A stretch of 64,000 bases of DNA from Anatilimnocola aggregata (GCF_007747655.1 NZ_CP036274.1:8308001-8372000); one strand, 5' to 3'. Shown: positions 27,469 to 35,396, counted from the stretch's first letter. Program-made: numbers and translations. Notes: a model not told the origin generated them from the sequence alone.

Positions 27469-28899
27469 CTGCCTAGTTCTGCGATGACATTTCCGCAGGA
27501 ATGAGCAGGGAAGGTTAGGGTTGGACTTGACCACGCGGGCAAAATCTCAGGTTGAATCACGTCGATTCGACTGACTGGCTCTCTTGCCGGTCAAAAAAGA
27601 CGGGGCCGCAACTGTTAGAGCAGCGGCGACCCCTGACACTCCAAGTCCTGAATTAGAGGAACTTGAAATGCTGGGTTCATTGTCTGTCGGTACGTCCGTT
27701 GGGTCTATCTGTGGTGGTGAAAAAGAAAGTTGGATTGAGGGCCGTCTTCTTAAAATGGCCGATGTTTGCCGCCTGACAAACTGTCATCCGAACACCATCC
27801 GTAGAAATAGTGAAGGTGAAAACCCCAAGTTGGTTTGTCTTAGGCTTCCTTCAGGAGCCAGAAGATTCACAATAGAATCTGTAAGGAGGTTCTTAGGAGA
27901 AACTAAAGAGACTGTCATTACGGACGAAGTACAGCAGGGGAAATCATCAGGGACGATTCCAGTTGCTGCAATAATTAGGGTCTCTTCTGCAAAACAAAAT
28001 ACCGCTAGAGGCGACTCAGACAAATCGAGTCTTGAGCATCAGGAGGAACGAGTTGCCACGTTCATTAAAGTGAAGTGGGGCAACCGGGCAGACGTGACGT
28101 GGTACAAGAGCGTTGGTGGCGGAATGGACTTCAATCGGCCTGCTCTAGTTCGCCTCATTGGCGACATCATTGCCGGGAAGTTCAGGGGTGGGTTCTTAGT
28201 CGCTCAGGACTTCACCAGAATCTGTAGGTTCGGGGTGAAGCTAATCGAACACTTGGCGAAAATCGGTGGCTGCAACCTCGTCTACACGATGGACGAGAGC
28301 GATGCTGAGGCGAAGGGCTTTGCGGAGGGCCTGCAATCTGAACTTCTCAGCATAATTACCCACTTTACGGCTCGCGAATCGGGCCGCAAGGCGAAGGCCA
28401 TCTTAACTGTACGGGTATCGCCCGACGTAGTTCAGGAGATATGGCGGATGGGGCAAGCTGGCTACTCTCATCGGTTCATCGCCAAGGCACTTGCAGACGC
28501 AGGAAAGGGACGAGGGGAATGCGGGAGAGAGATAACCAAGCGCATCGTGGAGCGAATTCTAAAAGAGCACGGCGACGGATTGCGGGTGCTCGAATCGACT
28601 ACGAACACTAACTCCCTTGCTGTTCAGAACTCGTTCCTAGAGTTCTTCCAAGCGAAGGTTCGGTTGACCGGCATCGACAACTGCCGCTGTCGTCGGACGG
28701 CACTTCTGGCCCACTATCGCGAGTGGTGCAAGGCTCAGGGAAAAACCCCGATGGGCGAAGTGAGCATCAGCCGCACGATGAAAAAACACTATCCCCAACT
28801 GTCCAGCAAATTAACCGACGACTCCTGCGTTCAGTACGTCGGCATGACCTTCGTCACATCGCAAACCTAGTGGGAGAAATGGTTAACTTCCACAAGGCT
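27469..28899 (+). mobile_element. IS607-like element, copy 1
   Basis: Starts CTGCCTAGTTCTGCG and ends CCACAAGGCT. It contains one gene, a serine recombinase, and no tnpB. Apart from one base (G at 27602 versus A at 35690) I saw no difference from copy 2, so duplication is recent. The 199 bp before the ATG are non-coding. Confidence 0.85.
27668..28870 (+). CDS. Serine recombinase, MerR-HTH + resolvase domain + C-terminal extension
   Basis: 400 residues from the ATG at 27668, which has GAGGAA upstream; a TTG at 27584 would add 28 residues. Residues 25-80 are a MerR-like HTH (LLKMADVCRLTNCHPNTIRR). The catalytic domain starts IPVAAIIRVSSAKQN with nucleophile Ser106, and contains AQDFTRICRFG and ARESGRKAKA. 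The remaining 170 residues, unusual for IS607 TnpA (about 200 aa in total), hold an HTH (VVQEIWRMGQAGYSHRFIAK) and a winged-helix-like region (LLAHYREWCKAQGKTPMG) that recalls D5/P4 primase C-termini. That last similarity is inferred. Confidence 0.85.
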   Translation: MLGSLSVGTSVGSICGGEKESWIEGRLLKMADVCRLTNCHPNTIRRNSEGENPKLVCLRLPSGARRFTIESVRRFLGETKETVITDEVQQGKSSGTIPVAAIIRVSSAKQNTARGDSDKSSLEHQEERVATFIKVKWGNRADVTWYKSVGGGMDFNRPALVRLIGDIIAGKFRGGFLVAQDFTRICRFGVKLIEHLAKIGGCNLVYTMDESDAEAKGFAEGLQSELLSIITHFTARESGRKAKAILTVRVSPDVVQEIWRMGQAGYSHRFIAKALADAGKGRGECGREITKRIVERILKEHGDGLRVLESTTNTNSLAVQNSFLEFFQAKVRLTGIDNCRCRRTALLAHYREWCKAQGKTPMGEVSISRTMKKHYPQLSSKLTDDSCVQYVGMTFVTSQT

Positions 28900-29036
28900 A
28901 CCTCGCTCACCCCCCCAGGTCGATTGAAGCTGCGACGAATCGCAAACCTTGACCGACTTGGTACTTAAGGAGACACGCTGTAGCAGCAAACCTTGCCTGA
29001 TGACCGCGTTCGACCCCTGTCAGTGAAAAATCACTA

Positions 29037-29065
29037 ACGCTCTGCTGAGCTATTCAGCGGAGCGT
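29037..29065 (+). terminator. Intrinsic terminator upstream of the Abi_C gene
   Basis: 12-bp stem ACGCTCTGCTGA / TCAGCGGAGCGT with a 5-nt loop, followed by ATTTTGCTTTCTT. A smaller hairpin AGTGA-AAAA-TCACT precedes it at 29022-29035. It would stop read-through from the recombinase gene and insulate the next promoter. Confidence 0.6.
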
Positions 29066-29076
29066 ATTTTGCTTTC

Positions 29077-29104
29077 TTGACTCCTGGGGAAACTATGGTT
29101 TAAT
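29077..29104 (+). promoter_or_regulatory. Sigma-70-type promoter for the Abi_C gene
   Basis: -35 TTGACT (29077-29082), 16-bp spacer, -10 TTTAAT (29099-29104). It sits immediately after the terminator and 50 bp before the chosen ATG. The same TTGACT hexamer occurs in the candidate promoter of the TIR operon. Confidence 0.4.
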
Positions 29105-29154
29105 CAGTGAACAAAAGTCGAGTTCTCAACAACCAGTCACCCATAGGCACCGCC

Positions 29155-30054
29155 ATGCCATTCGATGTGTTCTCAAAACGAGGAAAGCCACTTCCGGATG
29201 TCTTTGTCTACGATGAGTTGCCCCTCAAGCTCCGGCAACAACTGGCGTACCTCTACGACGACACTCTAGGGAAATTGTCGTGCAATCATGGAATGGACCG
29301 CCCAATTGGTTTTTTCGACCAAATTCGTCATGTGGTGGTTCGCGAAAATGGCGTGCCGCATCTGCCACCAGCAGAATGTAATGACCCATTTGTCGAAATC
29401 AGGTACTGCCTTTTACAAGGAGGCGACGTTCCGCTGGTTCTTGATTTAGTTGAGAAGATTTTTCAAACAGTTTTACTACTTTCGCCGGGCGAGCATACAC
29501 CATGCGATTTTGAGCTTGAGAACGCTGGACTAGAAGCACAAGAAGCTGTCAAAGAACTAAACCATCGTTTTCGTGAAAACGGAGTCGGCTATCAGTTTGA
29601 TGTAAATTCGAAGACGCTCGTTCGCGTCGATAGCTTATTAGTTTACGCCACGGTCATTCAGCCCGTGTTGCTGCTCCTTTCTCAGGCTGAATACAAAGTG
29701 CCGAATGATGAATTTCTTTCTGCATTAGATGACTACAAAAAGGCAAAGTACTCCGAAGCAATCACAAAAGCCGGGTCCGCTTACGAAAGCGTGATGAAGG
29801 TCATTCTGGCCAAGAAGCAGTGGCCGCATGACCCGACAAGGCCCGCAAGTCATCTGGTGAAAGCCATCGTAGACAATGCCCCGCTCGACGGCGGATACAA
29901 TCAAGTGCTGATGTCGGTGGCTAACGTCCGCAACCTTGCTAGTTCAGCCCACGGTGGCGGAACGACTGCCAGAGTAGCAGAGGAACATCACTGCCAACTC
30001 ACGCTGAATCTTGCAGCTTCTGCGATGCTCTATCTGGTTGAGGAATTTGGCTAA
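29155..30054 (+). CDS. STM4504/CBY_0614-type protein with Abi_C domain
   Basis: 299 residues from the ATG at 29155 (MPFDVFSKRGKPLPDVFVYD). The N-terminus matches the STM4504/CBY_0614 family opening (FSKR...PDVY.YDELP..LR.Q). The C-terminal 90 residues (LDDYKKAKYSEAITKAGSAY, ESVMKVIL, then LASSAHGGG) look like the abortive-infection Abi_C domain. The family occurs in defence islands; a biochemical activity is not known to me. Its stop codon directly abuts the stop of the convergent TIR gene with no spacer. Function in phage defence is inferred from family and neighbours. Confidence 0.75.
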   Translation: MPFDVFSKRGKPLPDVFVYDELPLKLRQQLAYLYDDTLGKLSCNHGMDRPIGFFDQIRHVVVRENGVPHLPPAECNDPFVEIRYCLLQGGDVPLVLDLVEKIFQTVLLLSPGEHTPCDFELENAGLEAQEAVKELNHRFRENGVGYQFDVNSKTLVRVDSLLVYATVIQPVLLLLSQAEYKVPNDEFLSALDDYKKAKYSEAITKAGSAYESVMKVILAKKQWPHDPTRPASHLVKAIVDNAPLDGGYNQVLMSVANVRNLASSAHGGGTTARVAEEHHCQLTLNLAASAMLYLVEEFG

Positions 30055-31011
30055 TTAAGCATGCATGTCAATTAACGCCAGGCGATGCTTGTCAAAAATA
30101 GCCCGAACATCTGAGGGGATTATTTCCATTCCGGTTTCGAAATGCGAAAAGTGCCTGATAAGCTTAATAAGTCCGTATCCTAGCTCCTCGCTTCTATATA
30201 GCACTGTGTAACTATCCTTTAGAAGGATATCGAAGCAGAACTCGGACATCTCGCTTTCGCTCAAATTGGTCCCGTCCTCGTTTGTTACCATTGCTTTTAT
30301 ATCAGGCGTAAAACTAGTCCGCGATTCCTCGTCAATTAAGGGAAGTTCGTACGCTCTAAACTGTGTCGGCAGCATCGGCTCATTCTCCTTTGAGGGCTTG
30401 AATGGAAAATGGTTCTTGGTTCCTCGCTTGAGCCGAATTCTATGGGGCGGTAGAGCATTAGAACTGCGATTCTCTATCACCATCATTATTGACACTTTGT
30501 TACCGCCGATAACAAACGGCGAGATAATAAAATTGAGGTCGGAGTGGCCGCTTTTGCAACCCAATCGTTTGACTTCCCGCTCAATGTCGGTACAGGCTGG
30601 TCCAAGTGCCGTTAGCCAATTGCCTTTTTGCGGCTTAGTGAACTTCGCAGGAGTGATTCCGGCAAGGTCGCTTGGCATTTTTGCATCAGCGTCGCGGTCA
30701 ATGACCAAATACACTCGTTCTCGGCCCAGCTTTCCCATGAACAAGCCAAGTTCCAGAATGACGTTATCGCGTGGGGCTTTCTTCTCCTGCCCACGGCTGA
30801 TGGTCAAATCGTCCGGTGTGAGGCAAAGTACTGCAAAGTCGAAAGAATCGAGATTATTAACCAGCGTCTCCAGCGTTCCGCCACTCAGGCCGAACAGACC
30901 CTGATGCCAGATATGCGACTCGCAGCAATACTGCAAGTTAGATTGAATCGCTTTGGCTGCGTCCAATCCTTCAACTGATGAACCGATGAAAACGTACGGG
31001 ATTGTCGTCAT
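30055..31011 (-). CDS. TIR-like effector (Cap12/Pycsar TIR family) with unknown C-terminal domain
   Basis: 318 residues from ATG 31011; an in-frame ATG at 31056 would add 15. Residues 4-150 match the CD-NTase-associated protein 12 / Pycsar effector TIR domain: YVFIGSSVEGLDAAKAIQ, HIWHQGLFGLSGGTLETLV, AVLCLTPDD and PRDNVILELGLFMGKLGRER. Glu87 in LELG is the likely NADase residue. These domains degrade NAD+ when triggered. The C-terminal 165 residues (NFIISPFVIGGNKVSIMMVI, ENRSSNALPPHRIRL) look like a beta-sandwich sensor and are not recognised. There is no cyclase gene in the island. Confidence 0.85.
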   Translation of the reverse strand: MTTIPYVFIGSSVEGLDAAKAIQSNLQYCCESHIWHQGLFGLSGGTLETLVNNLDSFDFAVLCLTPDDLTISRGQEKKAPRDNVILELGLFMGKLGRERVYLVIDRDADAKMPSDLAGITPAKFTKPQKGNWLTALGPACTDIEREVKRLGCKSGHSDLNFIISPFVIGGNKVSIMMVIENRSSNALPPHRIRLKRGTKNHFPFKPSKENEPMLPTQFRAYELPLIDEESRTSFTPDIKAMVTNEDGTNLSESEMSEFCFDILLKDSYTVLYRSEELGYGLIKLIRHFSHFETGMEIIPSDVRAIFDKHRLALIDMHA

Positions 31012-31086
31012 AGAGCCAATGCTCGAAATTAGCAGGAGTGAGGCATTGTCCCTCATTCTAGCGGACGTGATAGCAGCGTGGCAAAG

Positions 31087-31329
31087 CTACGATGCTTTCA
31101 GGCTCGCCAAAATCGCCAGAACGCTATCCTTGCCCCCGTTAGCATCGATTAGCTGGCCGATGGGATTGGGTTCATAGTTTTTCACTGCCTCAATCGCAGA
31201 ATCCACGCTACCGCCGTACTGGTTGATAACCATTTTGGCTAAAGCGAGTGCCTTTGATTCCTCGCTGACCTCGTTTGGGCTGGCCTTGGCTGCGGGAATA
31301 ATCTGCGGTGCTGCTTGCTTCTTAGCCAT
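31087..31329 (-). CDS. Small protein upstream of the TIR effector
   Basis: 80 residues (MAKKQAAPQIIPAAKAS...), with GAGG upstream of its ATG. After a 20-residue basic, Pro/Ala-rich tail it is helical (SKALALAKMVINQYGGSVDS, PIGQLIDANGG). It precedes the TIR gene by 75 bp on the same strand, so they likely form an operon. It could be a regulator, an antitoxin-like inhibitor or an adaptor for the effector. Nothing decides between these. Confidence 0.6.
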   Translation of the reverse strand: MAKKQAAPQIIPAAKASPNEVSEESKALALAKMVINQYGGSVDSAIEAVKNYEPNPIGQLIDANGGKDSVLAILASLKAS

Positions 31330-31368
31330 CGAACTAGACCTCACTTCAGGGGTGGCGTAAAACCGTTT

Positions 31369-31396
31369 AGGGTAGTTTGCTTGGGGCTGAAGTCAA
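31369..31396 (-). promoter_or_regulatory. Candidate promoter for the small gene-TIR operon
   Basis: On the minus strand: -35 TTGACT (31396-31391), 16-bp spacer, -10 TACCCT (31374-31369), about 40 bp before the ATG at 31329. The -10 is weak. Confidence 0.3.
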
Positions 31397-31582
31397 TGGT
31401 TAACCTTCCCTGCTATCCAGTGCAACCGACTGGCATTGGCCAAGAGTAAAGCAAGGGAGAATCGTTCATCAGATTTCACACAGAACAAACCTTGCTCAGA
31501 AGTGGCGAGCTAATCCCACTGCGGTTAGATTGTTAATTGAACTGGGCGGGTTACTTTACAGAATAAGAAGTTGTGTGGTGCT

Positions 31583-31711
31583 ATGGTTGGAGACGTGTTC
31601 ATCCATGACGCCTACTTCGCAATTGGCTGGTCTGAGGTGTGCTCGTCTATAGCTGTTCTAATGGTTGCCGTTCTGCTTTATCTAGCATTCAGGCCGAGAA
31701 GTAAGAATTGA
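31583..31711 (+). CDS. Putative 42-residue single-pass membrane protein
   Basis: ATG at 31583 opens a 42-residue frame: a polar N-terminus (MVGDVFIHDAYFAIGW), one hydrophobic helix (SSIAVLMVAVLLYLAF) and a basic tail (RPRSKN), ending TGA at 31711. The topology is that of a bacterial small membrane protein or a phage holin/toxin-like peptide. No Shine-Dalgarno is clear, so coding status is uncertain. It lies between the TIR operon and the IS5-type element. Confidence 0.35.
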   Translation: MVGDVFIHDAYFAIGWSEVCSSIAVLMVAVLLYLAFRPRSKN

Positions 31712-31871
31712 GTGGGCCAGGGGCTAATCTATAGAATAAGCACCTTGGAAAGAAATCTGGTCAAGCTCTTGAAGAAGTGGCTTTTGCTGCCAGAATATCA
31801 ATAGAGGCACTCGAAGCAGAATGGATTTTAACGAATCCGGCAATTCTGTTTTTACCTCTTAGCTGAGACTA

Positions 31872-32789
31872 GAAGCGGTTTCAAAACCGTCTGAGGACTA
31901 TCATCATACAGGCCAGCTTGGCGAAGCTATGGAAGAGGAACGAGTAGTACTCGTAGCGTGTGACCAGTCGGCGAAAGGAATGAAGCCAACTGATGGTGCG
32001 TTCGATGATCCAGCGGCGGCGATAGCGACGCAGTGCGCGGCCGTCTTGAGTTGGTGGCCGCACTCGGCCACGGCGATGGGGGCAGATCAATTCCACGCCG
32101 CGATCTGCCAGGTGTTCGCGCAAAGGATCGCTGTCGGCTGCGCGATCATAAATCAGGCGATCAGGAACGTAGTCGGTGACGGCTTCTTCGAGCAGCGGCT
32201 CGATCAGGCCGACTTCCGCAGGACTGGCACTGTTGACGTCGACTCCCAGTGGCAAGCCGTTGCCATCGACCAGCAACATGAGCTTGGTTCCCTTGCCGCG
32301 TTTGGTGGGGCCGACAAGATCGCCCCCTTTTTTGCCGAGGCAAACGTGCCATCGGCAAAGCCTTCTTCCCACTCAATGTCGCCGCGTTGATCGAGCGCGA
32401 GCACCAGTCGTCGCCAGGCCGCTTCCCAGATTCCGTCGACCGACCAGGCGGCAAAGCGTCGCCAGCACGTCGCGTATGACGGGAAGCAAGACGGCAGATC
32501 TTTCCAGCGTGAGCCGCTCTTCAAGACCCACAAAATGCCTTCGAGGCAATGCCGAGCAGCGGCCCGCGGTCGACCACCACGTGGGTCCGGATCCGGCTCG
32601 ACAAAAAAATCGGCAATCAACGCCCATTGCTCATCATTCAGCTGCGGACGATACCCCAACTCCGTCGGTTCCATCCTGGATCCCGCCAATTCGCGAGACC
32701 TTGAGCACATTGACGAACTCCTTTCGTGAATCTTACGATCACCAACACACAACGGTTCAGCTAGCGAGACGCGGTTTTGCAACCGGCTC
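31872..32789 (-). mobile_element. IS5-family insertion sequence inside the island
   Basis: About 918 bp. The left end (GAAGCGGTTTCAAAACCG) and the inverted right end (GAGCCGGTTGCAAAACCG) match at 15 of 18 positions. TA (within CTAG on both sides) flanks each end, consistent with a TA or CTAG target duplication. It carries one transposase in two overlapping frames. It inserted into non-coding cargo. Confidence 0.75.
31881..32710 (-). CDS. IS5-family (IS427-like) transposase made by -1 frameshifting
   Basis: The first frame starts at ATG 32710 (AAGGAG 7 nt upstream) and runs to 32204; the second frame covers 32372-31881. They overlap at A_AAA_AAG (32333-32327), a classic -1 slippery heptamer. 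The joined product is about 276 residues: DUF4096-like N-terminus (LNDEQWALIADFF, GILWVLKSGSRWKDLP), first catalytic Asp in FADGTFASAKKG, second in LIYDRAADSD and the closing Glu in RRRWIIERTISWL. All three DDE residues are present, so it may be active. Confidence 0.85.
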
Positions 32790-32799
32790 TAGGTAAAAT

Positions 32800-33346
32800 G
32801 TAGTTAGCAAGCGATAGGACTGGTATGTCCTGTTTGTCTTGGCTTATTCTGGTGAATGAACGATGAAATATAGAACTGGCAGAAAGTGGTTACGCGTTAC
32901 CGTGCCTCCACTTAAATAAAGGTTTAACACGGGCGAGAAGATTCCGCTTGGGATGGTCTCGCGAAAGTAAGCTTAGTCTATAGATTAACCGCTCAAGCCT
33001 GATTCCCGGCAATAGTCGGGGATGAGCTTAGAGAGTGCTGGCCACTGGCCGGTGCTCGACAAGGGGCAATCTCACAAATTGTAATGTTTACCTCACGCCG
33101 CAAAACCTGCACTGACTCAGATTGTCAACAGGTACTTGGAGCCGAGCAATCGGAAAAGGCGAACGGGAGTAAACAGGCTATTCAGTCCAACACAGCTGAG
33201 TAGGCAAGTAACTAGATAAAGCAAACCATCACCTTCCTTCGAGTATCCTTACTCCAAGGGAAGAATCGTGATTTAGATAGATAGCCCGTTATTTACCAGA
33301 ATAACGAAACCACGCTAAACCCCTGAGATATCCTCGCAGGGGTTTT
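32800..33346 (+). ncRNA. Candidate structured non-coding RNA (unassigned)
   Basis: No open frame of useful length covers this stretch, yet it is dense in hairpins: GCGAGA/TCTCGC (32934-32961), an outer helix TAAGCTTA/TGAGCTTA (about 32968-33030) enclosing TCCCG/CGGGA (33004-33021), then CTGGCC/GGCCGG (33039-33053), and a final terminator-like stem at 33318-33344. The boundaries are a guess. It could be a large RNA of the kind carried by phages and satellites, but I cannot match it to any class. Confidence 0.3.
33318..33344 (+). terminator. Intrinsic terminator-like hairpin
   Basis: 8-bp stem AACCCCTG / CAGGGGTT with an 11-nt loop, followed by TT and G. It ends the hairpin-rich stretch that starts near 32800. 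Confidence 0.5.
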
Positions 33347-34026
33347 GTCGTATCTATAGTTGGATGGTCGTGTTTTCATTTCTACATAATTAGAGCAGGG
33401 AAACACCTCATTCGCTTTCATTCACTAGCTCTCTACTATCCACACAAAAAGACAATCACTCCACAGGAACAGACAGAGAGAGTGCTGCCTTAATCGTAGA
33501 AGTATGATTCTGGGGCACGAAACAACTGGCATTCTTCCCTGCTATTCCGGCAATGGAACGTCGAAATAGAGCCTCCCCGAAGCACAGGGGAATTAAAGAA
33601 TGCAGTTAGCCAGTCAGATAGGCCACTGGTTAAAATCGCCAATTTGGCATTTCCAATCAATTGATTTGCAATTAAATCGCATTTCAATTCGACCAGTACA
33701 CCTCGTTAAGCTGAACCGTCATTCGACTTACGGTTGCAAAAGCACTAGAAAACTTCCAACGCTCTCGAAGTCTCGCTTATTGCGTGGTGAACTGGCTAAA
33801 GTAGTTTGCTGTAGCGGGCACGTTATCGCCAGGCAGGATAATTTTGTGAAATATTTCGGCTATCCGCTCACTACCTTGCCGAATTCTTTCTGTTTGGTGT
33901 ATTACTTAATGGCAAGAGAAATTGACATCTTGTATCACTCCCTAGTCCTGTATTCGCCTGTTCTGTATCTGTCAGCTATTGCGGGCGAATATGGGCAAGG
34001 GTGCTTTCAAAACAAGAGGAACATAA
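33347..34026. other. AT-rich stretch with no supported gene
   Basis: Two open frames (33490-33687 minus; 33600-34034 plus) are present but show no family, poor starts and no coding-like composition. The second runs into the well-supported gene at 34027. I see no repeat or RNA gene. Confidence 0.4.
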
Positions 34027-34239
34027 ATGGATAAGAGAAAACTGCCTGTAAGGGCAACGGCAAGAGAGGTTAGGCGCTTTCGTTTGGCGATAATGAAGCA
34101 GTTCTTTAATCCTTCGGCTGGTTACGATTTGCGATTCTTTCAAAATGTATGGGGCCTTTCTGACCGCATGGTTAGATACGACTGGCATCAGGCTAAGCAA
34201 GAAATGACTGAGGTTAAAGTGAATGAGAATAACGGCTAA
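34027..34239 (+). CDS. Small basic phage-like protein
   Basis: 70 residues with a good AGAGGA Shine-Dalgarno before ATG 34027. Basic N-terminus (MDKRKLPVRATAREVRRFRL) and a helical body (NVWGLSDRMVRYDWHQAKQE). The sequence is reminiscent of small DNA-binding proteins but is not recognised. First gene of a tight same-strand cluster. A 31-residue frame (34223-34318) overlaps its end and is in frame with the next gene across a TGA. Confidence 0.5.
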   Translation: MDKRKLPVRATAREVRRFRLAIMKQFFNPSAGYDLRFFQNVWGLSDRMVRYDWHQAKQEMTEVKVNENNG

Positions 34240-34327
34240 AGAGCTTTCAAGCTCGATTACATTGGCGAAGCAAGGCGAAGACGTTTTATTAACGGGGCGT
34301 TCAGAAGCTCACAAGTGAATCAGAGCC

Positions 34328-34564
34328 TTGGATTTGCGAGATAGAGGGAGAAGCGAGGACGAGATTTTAAGCACACTATTTGCTTTGCCTTCAGATTTAG
34401 AAATAGCTCTCCTGAGAAAAAGAGAAATAGCCAATCAGCCGCCTGCGGCTTTTAGCGTAGCAAACGCTTCACCGGCTCAAGTGTTGGAACTTAAGAGGCT
34501 TTCCGCGAAGAGATGGCTCAGAAAGGTATTTGGTGAAAATGGAGATAAAGCACATGGCAGATAA
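34328..34564 (+). CDS. Small hypothetical protein
   Basis: 78 residues from a TTG. Contains GRSEDEILSTLFALPSDLEI, which suggests a helix-turn-helix-like region. Upstream, across a TGA at 34316, the same frame reads MRITAKELSSSITLAKQGED, so the gene may be the 3-prime part of an interrupted frame. It overlaps the acetyltransferase start by 11 bp. Confidence 0.35.
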   Translation: MDLRDRGRSEDEILSTLFALPSDLEIALLRKREIANQPPAAFSVANASPAQVLELKRLSAKRWLRKVFGENGDKAHGR

Positions 34565-35051
34565 TCTATTGGATAAGCTTTCAGAACATTTCAAAGAGAG
34601 AAGCGTGGTTATCCATAGAGAAAGTCACGTAGGGACACCGTGGGAAAGCTTGGCTTTATTGCTAGATGAAATTCCAGGTGGTGACGGTGCCTATACTTCG
34701 CTATTGTCGGTCAAGCGAATATCTAGTGTCGCTGATAGCTTGCTGATTAGCATGCTGGCCGTTAACGAGAGCCATAGAAAGCGTGGATTGGGCAAACAGC
34801 TCCTTCGCGAGGTCTGCGATTGGGCGGATAAAGAACGGGTTATTCTGTGTGCGGTTGCTCAGCTGTGCTCGCTCGACTTTAACTTCACGCCACTAGCCTA
34901 TAAGAAGCTGACAAGGAATCAGACAATCGGCGAGCCATTGGCAAATTTTCACAAAAATTGGGTTTGGAATTCGCATCTCGTCTCAAGATATGGGTTCACT
35001 CGCGTTGGGAATGATGGCGAGATAGTTAGGGAGCCAAAACCACATGGATAA
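34554..35051 (+). CDS. GNAT-family N-acetyltransferase-like protein
   Basis: 165 residues from ATG 34554 (GGAG 9 nt upstream). The acetyl-CoA loop is VNESHRKRGLGKQLLREV, preceded by the expected strand (SLLISMLAV) and followed by SRYGFTRVGNDGEIV, the usual C-terminal strand. GNAT genes are common in phages, where they may modify host proteins. The substrate is unknown. It overlaps both neighbours, as in phage gene blocks. Confidence 0.7.
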   Translation: MADNLLDKLSEHFKERSVVIHRESHVGTPWESLALLLDEIPGGDGAYTSLLSVKRISSVADSLLISMLAVNESHRKRGLGKQLLREVCDWADKERVILCAVAQLCSLDFNFTPLAYKKLTRNQTIGEPLANFHKNWVWNSHLVSRYGFTRVGNDGEIVREPKPHG

Positions 35052-35289
35052 GGCACTATTTTTTCAATCGCTAGAATCGGTCATCGAGCAAACTGGCGAA
35101 ACGTCATTTGCGGCCCACATGCAGGACAAGACAAGCAGCCGAAAGGCTGCACAGATTAGCCAAGCACTAAAAGAGTGTGACGAATGGAGCTGTCATCTTA
35201 AGAAAGTGGCGGGTGGCATCGTCGAACCGTTCAACGGCGAAGTTGACAAAGAATTCACTGATTTCTTACTCGCCAACAAAGACAAATAA
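35044..35289 (+). CDS. Small hypothetical protein, last gene of the phage-like cluster
   Basis: 81 residues, overlapping the acetyltransferase by 8 bp. Soluble and mostly helical (FFQSLESVIEQTGETSFAAH). Not recognised. A T-rich dyad follows at 35327-35366. Confidence 0.5.
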   Translation: MDKALFFQSLESVIEQTGETSFAAHMQDKTSSRKAAQISQALKECDEWSCHLKKVAGGIVEPFNGEVDKEFTDFLLANKDK

Positions 35290-35326
35290 GAGCTGACGAT
35301 TCCTCCGATACTGTTCGTCAGTTCTG

Positions 35327-35366
35327 GCCGGGGCCGGTGCCTTACTTCACCTGCTCCGGTTTTTTT
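35327..35366 (+). terminator. Terminator candidate after the small-gene cluster
   Basis: GGCCGGGGCCGGTG...CACC...CCGG followed by seven T. Pairing GGTG/CACC with an outer CCGG/CCGG leaves bulges, so the stem is imperfect, but the T tract is good. Confidence 0.45.
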
Positions 35367-35396
35367 GTTTACTCGATTGGCTCACTATGGTGGATT

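Noticed and set aside
29009-29024. GTTCGACCCC resembling a tRNA T-arm near the island left end
   Set aside because: Flanks do not form a T-stem or acceptor stem, so it is not a tRNA gene or a tRNA attachment remnant.
32800-33346. Group I intron, tmRNA or RNase P RNA
   Set aside because: None of the conserved cores (tmRNA start/end, RNase P GAGGAAAGTCC motif, group I P7-like core) is present.
33600-34034. 144-codon open frame before the small-gene cluster
   Set aside because: No ribosome binding site, odd composition, and it overlaps a gene with a strong Shine-Dalgarno.
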